Shown here: one piece after another, positions 1 through 8,251 of the stretch
Numbering within the stretch: the first letter of the stretch is position 1
Layout: every line of letters begins with the position of its first letter
NCBI RefSeq assembly: GCF_013366925.1
Contig: NZ_JAALDK010000001.1
Location: 1,309,089-1,373,088 of the forward strand
Source: Paraburkholderia youngii
GTDB taxonomy: Bacteria > Pseudomonadota > Gammaproteobacteria > Burkholderiales > Burkholderiaceae
DNA: 64,000 bases
Direction: 5' to 3'
Position numbers and translations under genes: made by a program
Notes under the pieces: generated by a model
Databases searched by the model: none
Told to the model about the DNA's origin: nothing
Seen by the model: the letters and a program-made list of their open reading frames with translations, nothing else

Positions 1-876
1 GGTCGCCTCGATCAGCACGGGTAGCCAGTTCTGCAGGAAGAACAGCGCCATCGAATTGGCGATGTACGCGAGCCACAACGCGGTCGTCACGTAGCGCAGG
101 CGGCCGGCGAACAGCATTCGTGGCGAGAACCTGGCGACGCGGCGCTCGTCGGTCACGACGAACTGCGCGCCGGGCACCAACGCGAGTTCGGGCCGCACGC
201 GCGCGGCGGTCGCCGCGATGCCGTCGCGGGGCCAGCCTTTCAGCACCTGATAGCGCAGCGACTCCGGCATCACGAACGACAGCCCGGCCGCCACCACGAG
301 CGGCGCGAGCCCACCGACCACGAATACCGCGGGCCAGCCAAAGTGCGGCACGAGCCACACGGCGACGCCGCCGCCGAAGCCCGCGCCGAGCGTGTAGCCG
401 GTGAACATCAGCGTGACCCAGGTGGCGCGCAGCCGCTTCGGGGCGAATTCCGACACCAGCACGAACGCATTCGGCACCGCGCCGCCGATGCCGATGCCCG
501 CGGCGAAGCGCAGCCACAGCAGCTGGTCGACACTCGCCGCCCATGCGGTCGCGAGCGTGATGAGCCCGTACCAGCACGCACCGAGCAGGATCGCGCGCTT
601 GCGCCCGATCCGGTCGCCGATATAGCCGAACAGGATCGAGCCGACCATGATGCCGAAGATGTTGGCGCCGAACACCGGACCGAGCACGCTGCGCTCGATG
701 TGCCACGCGCGAATCAGCGAAGGCGCGGCGAACGCCAGCGCACTGAGCTCGTAGCCGTCGGTCAGCATCACGAGCCATGTGGACGCGATCAGCAGGATCG
801 CGAAGCGGCCGATCTTCTGTTCGTCGATCAGGCGCGACACGTCCACCGTGCGCGCATCGGGCAGGGTTTGAATCAT
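1..876 (-). CDS. MFS transporter, AAHS-like (3' end outside window)
   Basis: Inner-membrane major facilitator permease, probably for an organic or aromatic acid imported with protons. The visible 292 residues start with a short cytoplasmic head, then a DGYE motif at the end of TM1 and an RIGRKRA loop between TM2 and TM3, both typical of the aromatic acid:H+ symporter (AAHS) group. The ATG at 876 is preceded by a strong GGAGGAG ribosome site. It is the last visible gene of the operon that begins with the IlvD-type dehydratase, 166 bases after the FAD oxidoreductase. It is clearly paralogous to the permease at 5064-6446, sharing the RAWHxExxVLGPVFGA stretch. The substrate is unknown, presumably that of the operon. 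Confidence 0.88.
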   Translation of the reverse strand, partial: MIQTLPDARTVDVSRLIDEQKIGRFAILLIASTWLVMLTDGYELSALAFAAPSLIRAWHIERSVLGPVFGANIFGIMVGSILFGYIGDRIGRKRAILLGACWYGLITLATAWAASVDQLLWLRFAAGIGIGGAVPNAFVLVSEFAPKRLRATWVTLMFTGYTLGAGFGGGVAVWLVPHFGWPAVFVVGGLAPLVVAAGLSFVMPESLRYQVLKGWPRDGIAATAARVRPELALVPGAQFVVTDERRVARFSPRMLFAGRLRYVTTALWLAYIANSMALFFLQNWLPVLIEAT

Positions 877-1042
877 CGTCTCCTCCAGAGGTGCCGCGTC
901 GGCGGCCGGGCAGATCCCGGCGCGTCGCGCGGTTCCGTCATATCGTCTCTGGCTGGCGCGGCAGTGGGTGCTCGCCGGGAGCCTCCTCGCGGAGCTCGCG
1001 CTGCACCTCTTTGGTATTGCCGCGCCGCCGGCGGATCATGCG

Positions 1043-2344
1043 TCAGTTCTTCAGATGCGGCGGATCGATGCGATCGACGTTGTCGGCGAGCCGCTCGCGC
1101 AGCATGCCGCGATCGATGTCGTGAACACTGCCGCCGTCGGCGAGATCGAATGCGTGCGCGGCCGCCGCGCCCATCGCGATGCACGGCCCCATCACCCGCA
1201 CGCTCGACAGTGCGGTCGCATCCGCGTCGATGCAGCGGCCGGCCGCGATCAGGTTGTCCGCGTCCTTCACGACGAGGCTGCCGAACGGCACGGTATGCAG
1301 ATGGTCGTCGCCGAACGGCTTCCATTCATAGCCTTCGGCGCGATCGTGCAATTCGATCGGCCACGACGTGCGCGCGACCGCGTCGGGAAACTGCCGGGCG
1401 GCGATCACGTCTTCCGAACTCAACTGCTGCGCGCCGACGATCCAGCGCGTCTGCCGGATGCCAGGCAGACCATAGCTGCGGATGTGGGCGTTGCGATAGA
1501 TGTGCGGATACTCGCCGCGCAGGAACTCGAACGCGCGGTCCGCCTGGTCGCGGCCGACGAGCGCCGTGTGCGACGCCGCCATCGGTTCGAGCGGCGTCTC
1601 GATGTGCGTCATGTTCGCGATGCCGATATTGCGGCCACGGAAGTAGAACACGAGCCCGTCCTTGCGCTCGAGCCCATAGGCGTGCGCCTTTTCCTCGACG
1701 CGCTCGCGAAACGCGGGCGGCGTCGGCAGATCGGTTTCGTCGAGGTTTTCGAGCACGATCATCTGCGTGCCGCGAATCGGCGTTTCCGGCTCCTGGCAGT
1801 CGAAGCCTGCGAGCCACGTGAGCGCCGCATCGCCGCTCGCATCGACGAAGCCGTTCGCCGCGATGCGCACGTCGCCGTAACGCGTCGCGACTTCCAGCTC
1901 GCGCACCCGCCGCTCTTCGCGTACGACGTTGCGCAGCACCGCGCCGAGCACGACGGTGATGCCGGCGTCGAGAATCTTCTGCTCGATCCAGCGCGCGAGC
2001 GCAACTTCGTCGTACAGCACGACGGTCGTCAGCGGCCCTTCCTTGTAGTGCAGCGCGCCCTTCTCGCCGAGATCGCGCAGGATGCCGTCCGCGATGCCGT
2101 GCGTCACCTGGAAACGCTGCGGCCCGTTCGAGAACAGCCCGCAGAACGTGCCGATGATCGAGTTGACCGCCTGGCCGCCGAGCGCGGGCAGGCTGTCCAC
2201 CAGCACGACCTTGCGGCCAAGCGCGGCCGCTTCGAGCGCAGCCGACGTGCCGGCGATGCCCGCGCCGACGATGCACACGTCGGCGTCGAGTTTCCAGCCC
2301 GTCGGTTGGCCGCCGCGGCGGACGATACGAGTACCAGTCTTCAA
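1043..2344 (-). CDS. FAD-dependent oxidoreductase (FAD_oxidored family)
   Basis: A flavoprotein dehydrogenase of 433 residues. The N-terminus has the dinucleotide-binding VGAGIAGTSAALEAA motif followed by VVLVDSLPALGGQ. The C-terminus has the AGRCIDADATA...MGPCIAMG stretch that closes the FAD site in this family (PF12831-like). The start is most likely the TTG at 2344, because GGAGG sits seven bases upstream; the ATG at 2368 lies upstream of that site and has no ribosome site of its own. The gene follows the aconitase X small subunit by 58 bases in the same operon, so it probably oxidises an intermediate of the same pathway. The family alone does not give the substrate. Confidence 0.85.
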   Translation of the reverse strand: MKTGTRIVRRGGQPTGWKLDADVCIVGAGIAGTSAALEAAALGRKVVLVDSLPALGGQAVNSIIGTFCGLFSNGPQRFQVTHGIADGILRDLGEKGALHYKEGPLTTVVLYDEVALARWIEQKILDAGITVVLGAVLRNVVREERRVRELEVATRYGDVRIAANGFVDASGDAALTWLAGFDCQEPETPIRGTQMIVLENLDETDLPTPPAFRERVEEKAHAYGLERKDGLVFYFRGRNIGIANMTHIETPLEPMAASHTALVGRDQADRAFEFLRGEYPHIYRNAHIRSYGLPGIRQTRWIVGAQQLSSEDVIAARQFPDAVARTSWPIELHDRAEGYEWKPFGDDHLHTVPFGSLVVKDADNLIAAGRCIDADATALSSVRVMGPCIAMGAAAAHAFDLADGGSVHDIDRGMLRERLADNVDRIDPPHLKN

Positions 2345-2402
2345 AACATTTCCTCCTTGAAAAACCATCGCGGTTGCGCGCGAACCGTCCCGCGCAGCAA
2401 GA

Positions 2403-2873
2403 TCATGCGCGGCCGCGTTTGAGCACTTCGACGACGCCACGCTCGGCATCGACGCGCACCCAGTCGCCGGTTTCGATCACGTCGAGTGGATCGATGTCGA
2501 AGTCGGTCAGCGACGGCGCATGGCTCACCACCGCGCCGAGCGCAATCTTCGTGGTCATCTCGTTGAACAGCATCGCGGCCGGCGCCGTGCCGGCGATCCG
2601 CGCGATATGGAACTGGCTCGACCAGCCCGACGAACCCTTCGCGCCGGGAAACACCAGCACCTTGTTCGCGAAGCTCTGGCCGCGCAGTTCGTGACGGGTT
2701 TCGATGATCGTGCCGGTGCGCGGATCGATGCCGCCCCAGCCCGAGATGCGATCGCGCGTGACGAGCGCCTCGCCCTCGACATAGCCGCCGACCACCTTGC
2801 GCCCGCGCAGCACGATCGGTGCGGCCGGCTCAGGTGTGCCTAACGTGTCTGTCGTCTCCTGGTTCGTGCTCAT
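2403..2873 (-). CDS. Aconitase X small (swivel) subunit, DUF126-type
   Basis: A 156-residue swivel domain that completes the active site of the large subunit encoded just upstream. It carries the conserved FPGAKGSSGWSSQF stretch near residue 75, whose serines belong to the active-site loop in aconitase X, and ends with a beta-rich domain (TGDWVRVDAERG). Its ATG overlaps the large-subunit stop in an ATGA of four bases, so the pair is translationally coupled. Known bacterial aconitase X enzymes dehydrate cis-3-hydroxy-L-proline and archaeal ones dehydrate mevalonate 5-phosphate. Neither context is visible here, so the reaction is inferred only as a dehydration. Confidence 0.88.
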   Translation of the reverse strand: MSTNQETTDTLGTPEPAAPIVLRGRKVVGGYVEGEALVTRDRISGWGGIDPRTGTIIETRHELRGQSFANKVLVFPGAKGSSGWSSQFHIARIAGTAPAAMLFNEMTTKIALGAVVSHAPSLTDFDIDPLDVIETGDWVRVDAERGVVEVLKRGRA

Positions 2874-4156
2874 GCGGCCAGCCCTCCTGTCCAGCGGCCG
2901 CTCACCGCGGCCTCGATGCAATCGGCCGTGGTGCCGAACCAGGCCTGCACGCCCATGATCGCGGGCAGGTAGTGCGCCTGCTTCGCCGAGTCGAGTGCGA
3001 CCACGCGCGTGCCCTTCGGCATCACGCGGCCGATCGCCGAGCACGTGTCGGTCATCAATACACCGCCCGCGTCCTCGATCAGCTTCGTATAGCCGGCCTG
3101 GTCCGCGAGCTGACGCGTCGCGCGCGCGGTGAAGATCCACAGTTCGGTATTCGCGCCGATGCGGCGGCCTTCGAGTAGCTGGCAGACCTCCCAGATCTGC
3201 TCGATCGAATAGTGCGGACAACCGAGCATCACGAAGTCGACCTGCGCGTCTTTCGCGGTGGTGTTCACGCGCTCGTACGCGAGGCGCCGCTCGGCCGCAC
3301 CGTAGCGAATGACCTCGAGCGGCTTGCGGCCGCGGAACGCTTCGTCGCGCGTGCGCGCCTCCGGCGTCTGGCCGACGATGTGATACATCTCGACACCGCC
3401 CGAGGACGCCGCGGCCGCGCCGAAGTGCTTGAGCTTCGGCAGGTTCGGCACGTCGCGCAGCCCGTCGATCACCGGAATGCGGTCCTGCACGAGTTCGCCG
3501 ACGTAGTAGCCGAGCAGCCCCCAGTCCTGCACCGTCTTGACGTCGATGCCGAGCTCGATCAGATGCGTGCCGCTACGGTTTTCGTCGAGGTGCAGACCCC
3601 AGTACGGAATCTTGCCGGTCAGCATCGCGGCGCCGGTGCTCTCGCGCCCTTCCGCGTTCGTGCGCGCGCCGAGCACCGCGTTGATGTATATCACCGCCGA
3701 CGACTCCATCCATGCGCAATGCTCGCCGCGCACCGGCACGTTGCCGGTCAAATATGGCGCGCAGGTGTTCAGTGGCTGGATGCCGAGCCGTCCCGTGAAT
3801 GCCTCGCCCTGGCGGTACAGCTTCACGACCTCGCCGTCGATGCCCTGACGCTGCGCATGCTGCGGGTCGAGGCCCTGCTGCAGATGGCTGCTGAACACCT
3901 TGGCCTTCGGCACCTCGACTACCTCAGGGCTATCGAGGTTGAATTCGGAAAACACCGCGTCGAGGCCGCCGTGCTTCGCCGCGTAATCGCGCAGGAACGG
4001 CATCGTCGCGCCGACCGTGCCGCATACGTTGTTCGTGTCCACCAGCCTCGGCGCGCCGAGTGCTTCGCCGTAGCGCACCAGCAGATCCATCGCGCGCTGC
4101 ACGGCCGCACCGTCGCGGCCGTCGAGCATCGCCCGTTCGTCGTCGTTCAGCTGCAT
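2870..4156 (-). CDS. Aconitase X catalytic (large) subunit, DUF521-type
   Basis: A 428-residue iron-sulfur dehydratase subunit. Cysteines at about 132 (NTCAPY), 313 (GCPH) and 372 (DTCSA) match the three cluster-binding cysteines of the family. The split large/small arrangement distinguishes it from the fused bacterial cis-3-hydroxyproline dehydratases. The ATG follows the stop of the TfdA-like dioxygenase gene with no gap (TAA then ATG). No pyrroline-2-carboxylate reductase or proline racemase gene is near, which argues against hydroxyproline as substrate. I infer dehydration of a hydroxy acid made or imported by the rest of the operon. Confidence 0.9.
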   Translation of the reverse strand: MQLNDDERAMLDGRDGAAVQRAMDLLVRYGEALGAPRLVDTNNVCGTVGATMPFLRDYAAKHGGLDAVFSEFNLDSPEVVEVPKAKVFSSHLQQGLDPQHAQRQGIDGEVVKLYRQGEAFTGRLGIQPLNTCAPYLTGNVPVRGEHCAWMESSAVIYINAVLGARTNAEGRESTGAAMLTGKIPYWGLHLDENRSGTHLIELGIDVKTVQDWGLLGYYVGELVQDRIPVIDGLRDVPNLPKLKHFGAAAASSGGVEMYHIVGQTPEARTRDEAFRGRKPLEVIRYGAAERRLAYERVNTTAKDAQVDFVMLGCPHYSIEQIWEVCQLLEGRRIGANTELWIFTARATRQLADQAGYTKLIEDAGGVLMTDTCSAIGRVMPKGTRVVALDSAKQAHYLPAIMGVQAWFGTTADCIEAAVSGRWTGGLAA

Positions 4157-5074
4157 TTAGCGCACTCCGTGGACAGGTTCAAGTAGCTCCGCTTGCGGCG
4201 CCGCGTGCCGGTCGATGTCGACCGTCGTCGCGCGCCGCAGCTCGCGGCGCACCGACAGATCGTGACGGCGGCCCCGGTGCAACGTGCAGCGGTTGTCCCA
4301 GATCACGAGATCGCCGGGCTGCCAGCGATGCGAATACACGAAGCGGCGCGCGGTCGCGTGTTCGAGCAGGTCCATCAGCAGCACGCGTCCTTCGGCAAGC
4401 GTGCGATCGGCGATATGCGTCGCGTGCGCGCCGATGAACAGATGCCGGCGTCCCGAACCGGCGTGCTCGCGCACGAGCGGCCAGCGCACCGGCGGCAGCG
4501 CGTTGCGCTGCTCGTCGCTGTAGTCGGTGTCGCCGAGCAGGAAGCGCGAGTGCAGCGCGTAGTGCTCCGCTTCGAGCCCTTCGAGTTCGCGCTGCTCGCG
4601 CGGCTCGAGCGCATCCCACGCGGCGCGCATGTCCGCGTACTCGGTCTCGCCGCCCGACTCCGGCACGACGACCGCATGCAGCATCGAATAGCGCGCGGCC
4701 GGCTGCTGAAACGAACTGTCGCTATGCCACAACTGGTTCGCCAGATTGCCGACGATGCGCCGGTGCGCGCGGTCCGCGATCTGTCCGGATTCGTCGACAT
4801 TCGAAATGTCCGCGAGCTCCTGATACGCGAGCCGCGCATGCGGACGCGCGACGCGCTTGAAGCCGAGATCGAGCGGCCCGAGCGAGCGCGCGAACGCGAG
4901 CTGCTGGTCCTGCGTGAGCGGCTGTCCGCGGAACACCAGCACCGCGTAGCGGTTCATCGCGGCATCGATCGCGCACGCGAGCTGTTCGGAAACGGGCGCC
5001 GTCAGATCGATGCCTCTGGCGAGGCCAACGAAGTCCGGACGCGCGGCGTCAATGGGAACGACTTCAAGCGGCAT
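4157..5074 (-). CDS. TfdA/TauD-family Fe(II)/2-oxoglutarate dioxygenase
   Basis: A cytoplasmic oxygenase of 305 residues that would couple 2-oxoglutarate decarboxylation to hydroxylation of a small acid. The iron ligands are visible as His117-x-Asp119 (LWHSDSSF) and His266 (TLHRGRR), and the 2-oxoglutarate-binding arginine lies near 281 (RRATT), as in TfdA. The ATG at 5074 was chosen because of an upstream GGAGC and the family-like N-terminus; it overlaps the end of the permease gene by 11 bases. It is unusual to find an oxygen-requiring enzyme between two iron-sulfur dehydratase genes. Residues alone cannot tell hydroxylation from cleavage. Confidence 0.88.
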   Translation of the reverse strand: MPLEVVPIDAARPDFVGLARGIDLTAPVSEQLACAIDAAMNRYAVLVFRGQPLTQDQQLAFARSLGPLDLGFKRVARPHARLAYQELADISNVDESGQIADRAHRRIVGNLANQLWHSDSSFQQPAARYSMLHAVVVPESGGETEYADMRAAWDALEPREQRELEGLEAEHYALHSRFLLGDTDYSDEQRNALPPVRWPLVREHAGSGRRHLFIGAHATHIADRTLAEGRVLLMDLLEHATARRFVYSHRWQPGDLVIWDNRCTLHRGRRHDLSVRRELRRATTVDIDRHAAPQAELLEPVHGVR

Positions 5075-6446
5075 GGGCTGCTCCTGTTTGAGGGTTGTCC
5101 GGCGCTGCATCGTCGCGGCGACGATGCAGACGGCCGAGAGCGAACGCGAGCACCGCGACGAACGCGACCGGCACCGCGCCGAGGAAGAACAGCTGCTCGA
5201 CCGGCAGATGCGCGGACATCAGCATCCCGCCGATCACCGGCCCGGCGATCGCGCCGATCTTCTGGATGCCGACCGCCGCGCCTGTGCCTTTCGCGCGCAG
5301 CGCGGTCGGATAGACGAGCGCCGCGACCGCGTTCAGGCCGAACTGCGTGCCGACCACCGTGAAGCCGGTCAGGAACACGGCTGCCACCAGCATCGGGCCG
5401 GGCAGTCCGGTGCCGAGCAGCGCGACGAGGGGCGTGCCGACAAGCGGCAGCGCGGTGATGATGATGGCGCCGCGCGTGTCGACGAAGCGCATCAGCGCGA
5501 GGCCGCCGAGCGTGCCGCCAAGCTGGAACATCGTCGATACGAGCGCCGCCTCGCGCGGCGCAAGGCCCACGCTTTCGATCAGCACCGGCAGCCAGCTGCT
5601 GAGGAAAAACAGCGCCATCGAGTTCGCGATGTACACGGCCCACAGCACCGGCGTCAGCGCGCGCAGCCGGCCCGCGAACAGCAGCCGCAGCGAGCCGTCG
5701 CGGCCGTCGCCATGTGCGTCACCACCCGAAGCGCCGCCGGTCACGAAGCGCGCCCCCGGCGCGACGTGGAAACCCGGTGCGATACGTGCGACGATTCGCG
5801 CGACTTCGGCGTGACGGCCCTTGAGCGTCAGGAAGCGGATCGACTCGGGCACCGCGAACCACAACATCGCGCTCGACACCAGCGGCGCGATGCCGCCGAT
5901 CACGAACACTACCTGCCAGCCGAACTTCGGCACGAGCCACGCGGACACGAGCCCGCCGACGCTGCTGCCGATCGTGTAGCCGGTGTACATCAGCGTGACC
6001 CACGTCGCGCGCCAGCGCTTCGGCGCGAACTCCGTCGTGTACGCGATCGCGTTCGGCACCACGCCGCCGATGCCGATGCCCGCCAGGAACCGCAGCACGA
6101 GCATCTGGTCGAGCGCGGTTGCGCGCGACGCCGCGAGCGTGAACCCCGCAAGCACGACGCTGCCGATCACGATCATGCGCTTGCGGCCGATCACGTCGCC
6201 GAGGTAGCCGAGCACGAACGCGCCGATCATCGTGCCGAACACGAATGCGCCGAACACCGGGCCAAGCACGCCGTGCTCGAGATGCCATGCGCGGCTCAGC
6301 GCCGGGGCCGCGAAGGCCATCGCGGCGAGGTCGTAGCCCTCGGTCATCATCATCACGCCCATCGCGACGATCAGCAGCACACCGAAGCGGTTCGTCTGCT
6401 GCCGCTCGATCACCGAGCCGATGTCGATTACGGTTTGGTCGCCCAT
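5064..6446 (-). CDS. MFS transporter, AAHS-like
   Basis: A 460-residue inner-membrane permease with about 12 membrane segments. It has the EGYDLAAMAF motif in TM1 and the DVIGRKRMIV loop between TM2 and TM3, both typical of aromatic acid:H+ symporters. The ATG lies one base after the IlvD-type dehydratase stop, so translation is coupled. The central loop, around residues 220-250, is glycine- and alanine-rich. It is a paralogue of the permease at 1-876, so one operon carries two versions. Having two could mean two related substrates or uptake plus export; the sequence does not decide. Confidence 0.92.
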   Translation of the reverse strand: MGDQTVIDIGSVIERQQTNRFGVLLIVAMGVMMMTEGYDLAAMAFAAPALSRAWHLEHGVLGPVFGAFVFGTMIGAFVLGYLGDVIGRKRMIVIGSVVLAGFTLAASRATALDQMLVLRFLAGIGIGGVVPNAIAYTTEFAPKRWRATWVTLMYTGYTIGSSVGGLVSAWLVPKFGWQVVFVIGGIAPLVSSAMLWFAVPESIRFLTLKGRHAEVARIVARIAPGFHVAPGARFVTGGASGGDAHGDGRDGSLRLLFAGRLRALTPVLWAVYIANSMALFFLSSWLPVLIESVGLAPREAALVSTMFQLGGTLGGLALMRFVDTRGAIIITALPLVGTPLVALLGTGLPGPMLVAAVFLTGFTVVGTQFGLNAVAALVYPTALRAKGTGAAVGIQKIGAIAGPVIGGMLMSAHLPVEQLFFLGAVPVAFVAVLAFALGRLHRRRDDAAPDNPQTGAAHAA

Positions 6447-6447
6447 C

Positions 6448-8163
6448 TCAGCGCTCCCGCGCCGGGCGATCCGCGCCGAGCACCGCGCCTTGCGGCATCG
6501 TGCCAACCGTCGCGCGATAGATTTTCAGCCAGCCGGTGTCGTTGACCGGCGCGGGACGCTGCCACGCGGCGCGCCGCCGCGCCAGCTCGGCTTGGTCCAC
6601 CTTCAGATCGCAGACGCGCCGCTCGAGGTCGATCTCGATCGTGTCGCCGTCCTCGACGTACGCGAGCGGTCCGCCGGTCGCCGCCTCCGGCGACACTTCC
6701 GCGACCACCAGCCCCTTGCAGACGAGGCCCGACAGATGCCCGTCGGTCAGCATCGCGACCTGCTCGGACAGGCCCGCGCCGTCGATCGCGAACACCACGC
6801 GTGACGCGCCGCCGCCCATCGCCGGGCCGCCGCACACGCCCGCGCCGTGCATCACGACGACTTTGCCCGGTTGCACGCGGCCGTCCTTGATCGCCGCGAT
6901 CGCATCGTCGGAGGTGGAGAAGCAGATCGCTTCGCCGGTGAACGCGCGCTGCTTGGTCGGCGAGATGCCGAACTTCACGATGCCGGCCTGCGGGGCCAGG
7001 TTGCCGCGCACCAGCACGATCGCCGGATGGTTCGCGAACGCGCGCTCCGGCGGGCGGATCACGTCGTCGTCGGCGATCCGGACCTCGGCCAGGTTGTCCT
7101 TCACCGTGCGGCCGGTCACCGTCAGCGCGCCGGTGTCGAGCCACGCTTCGAGCCGCTTCATCACGCCGCGCCCGCCGCCCGCCGCCTCCAGTTGCTCGAT
7201 CGTGTGCGAGCCGACCGGACGCACGCCGGTCAGCACCGGAATCTGCGCGGCGAATGCCTCGAACAGCGCGTACACGTCGACGTCGAGCTGGCCCTCGGCC
7301 GCGACCGCCTGCAAGTGCTTGACCGTGTTGATCGAGCCGCCGACCGCGAGCACCGTCTTCACCGCATTCGCGAACGCGCCGGGCGTCAGGATGTCGCGCG
7401 GCTTCAGGTCGTCGCGCACCATCTCGACGATGCGCGCGCCCGCTTCGTGCACGGACGCGAACATTTTGTCGCTGTTGGCGGCGACCGGCGTGCTGCCGGG
7501 CAACGACATGCCGAGCGCCTCGCTGACCATGTGCATCGAGTTCGCGGTGCCGAGACCCGAGCACACGCCCGGCCCGCGAATCGCGTTCTGGCTCATGCCG
7601 ATCAGGTCCTCGACCGGGAGCGTGCCGGTCAGCGTATGCATCGCGCCGACGAACACGTCCTCGATGTCCACATGCTCGCCGCGGAATTCGCCGCTCGGCT
7701 GATAGCCGCATGCGACGACGATGCTCGGGATGTTCAGCCGCGCGGCGGCCATCAATTGGCCCGGCACGGTCTTGTCGCACGAAGCGAGGCACACCATGCC
7801 GTCGAGTTGCGCGCCTTCGACGGCCACTTCGATGTCGTTCGTGACGAGGTCGCGTGCGGCCAGCATGTACGCGCCGCGCGCGCCCGCGCCGGTGATGAAG
7901 TCGCTCGGCGCCGCGGTGCGGATTTCGAACGGCAGCGCGCCCGCCGCGCGGATCGCCTGTTTCAGTTGTGCGGCGATGCCGTCGAGATGGCTGAAGCAGG
8001 TAGCGAGTTCGGACGAGGAATTGACGATGGCGATCTTGGGCTTGTCGAGGTCTTCCTCGCTGATGCCGAGATTGCGCCATTGGGCGGCGCGCACCGCGCC
8101 GAGATACGAACCTCGCGGGAAATTGCTGCGCAACGGGCGTTGCGGCTTGCGTCCATCGGACAT
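6448..8163 (-). CDS. IlvD/Edd-family sugar-acid dehydratase
   Basis: A 571-residue iron-sulfur dehydratase, the right length for the pentonate/hexonate branch (for example L-arabinonate dehydratase) rather than proof of dihydroxyacid dehydratase. Cluster cysteines appear at 56 (LATCFSHL), 129 (ASCDKTVPG) and 201 (GPGVCSGLGTA), and the TDGHLSG stretch carries the conserved catalytic serine. It is the first gene of the operon and starts with a good GGAGTGAG ribosome site. The reaction would be conversion of a 2,3-dihydroxy acid to a 2-keto-3-deoxy acid; the actual substrate is not known. Confidence 0.92.
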   Translation of the reverse strand: MSDGRKPQRPLRSNFPRGSYLGAVRAAQWRNLGISEEDLDKPKIAIVNSSSELATCFSHLDGIAAQLKQAIRAAGALPFEIRTAAPSDFITGAGARGAYMLAARDLVTNDIEVAVEGAQLDGMVCLASCDKTVPGQLMAAARLNIPSIVVACGYQPSGEFRGEHVDIEDVFVGAMHTLTGTLPVEDLIGMSQNAIRGPGVCSGLGTANSMHMVSEALGMSLPGSTPVAANSDKMFASVHEAGARIVEMVRDDLKPRDILTPGAFANAVKTVLAVGGSINTVKHLQAVAAEGQLDVDVYALFEAFAAQIPVLTGVRPVGSHTIEQLEAAGGGRGVMKRLEAWLDTGALTVTGRTVKDNLAEVRIADDDVIRPPERAFANHPAIVLVRGNLAPQAGIVKFGISPTKQRAFTGEAICFSTSDDAIAAIKDGRVQPGKVVVMHGAGVCGGPAMGGGASRVVFAIDGAGLSEQVAMLTDGHLSGLVCKGLVVAEVSPEAATGGPLAYVEDGDTIEIDLERRVCDLKVDQAELARRRAAWQRPAPVNDTGWLKIYRATVGTMPQGAVLGADRPARER

Positions 8164-8219
8164 GGCGTCTCACTCCTTTGTTGTGGAAACGATGTTAGGA
8201 AGCGCGATAAAATCCTTCA

Positions 8220-8248
8220 ATTATGTGACATCGATAGGCATCATCCAA
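8220..8248 (-). promoter_or_regulatory. Probable sigma-70 promoter of the dehydratase operon
   Basis: On the minus strand TTGGAT (8243-8248) and CATAAT (8220-8225) are separated by exactly 17 bases. The -35 box ends four bases before the ATG of the divergent LysR gene. The region also contains ATGTGACAT, a short palindrome at 8223-8231 overlapping the -10 box, which could be part of the LysR site. The match to consensus is visible; use of the promoter is inferred. Confidence 0.55.
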
Positions 8249-8251
8249 ACC

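Noticed and set aside
343..2422. Long plus-strand frames opposite the MFS and FAD oxidoreductase genes
   Set aside because: They have no ribosome sites, are very rich in Arg and His and show no domain, while the minus strand has coherent operon genes.
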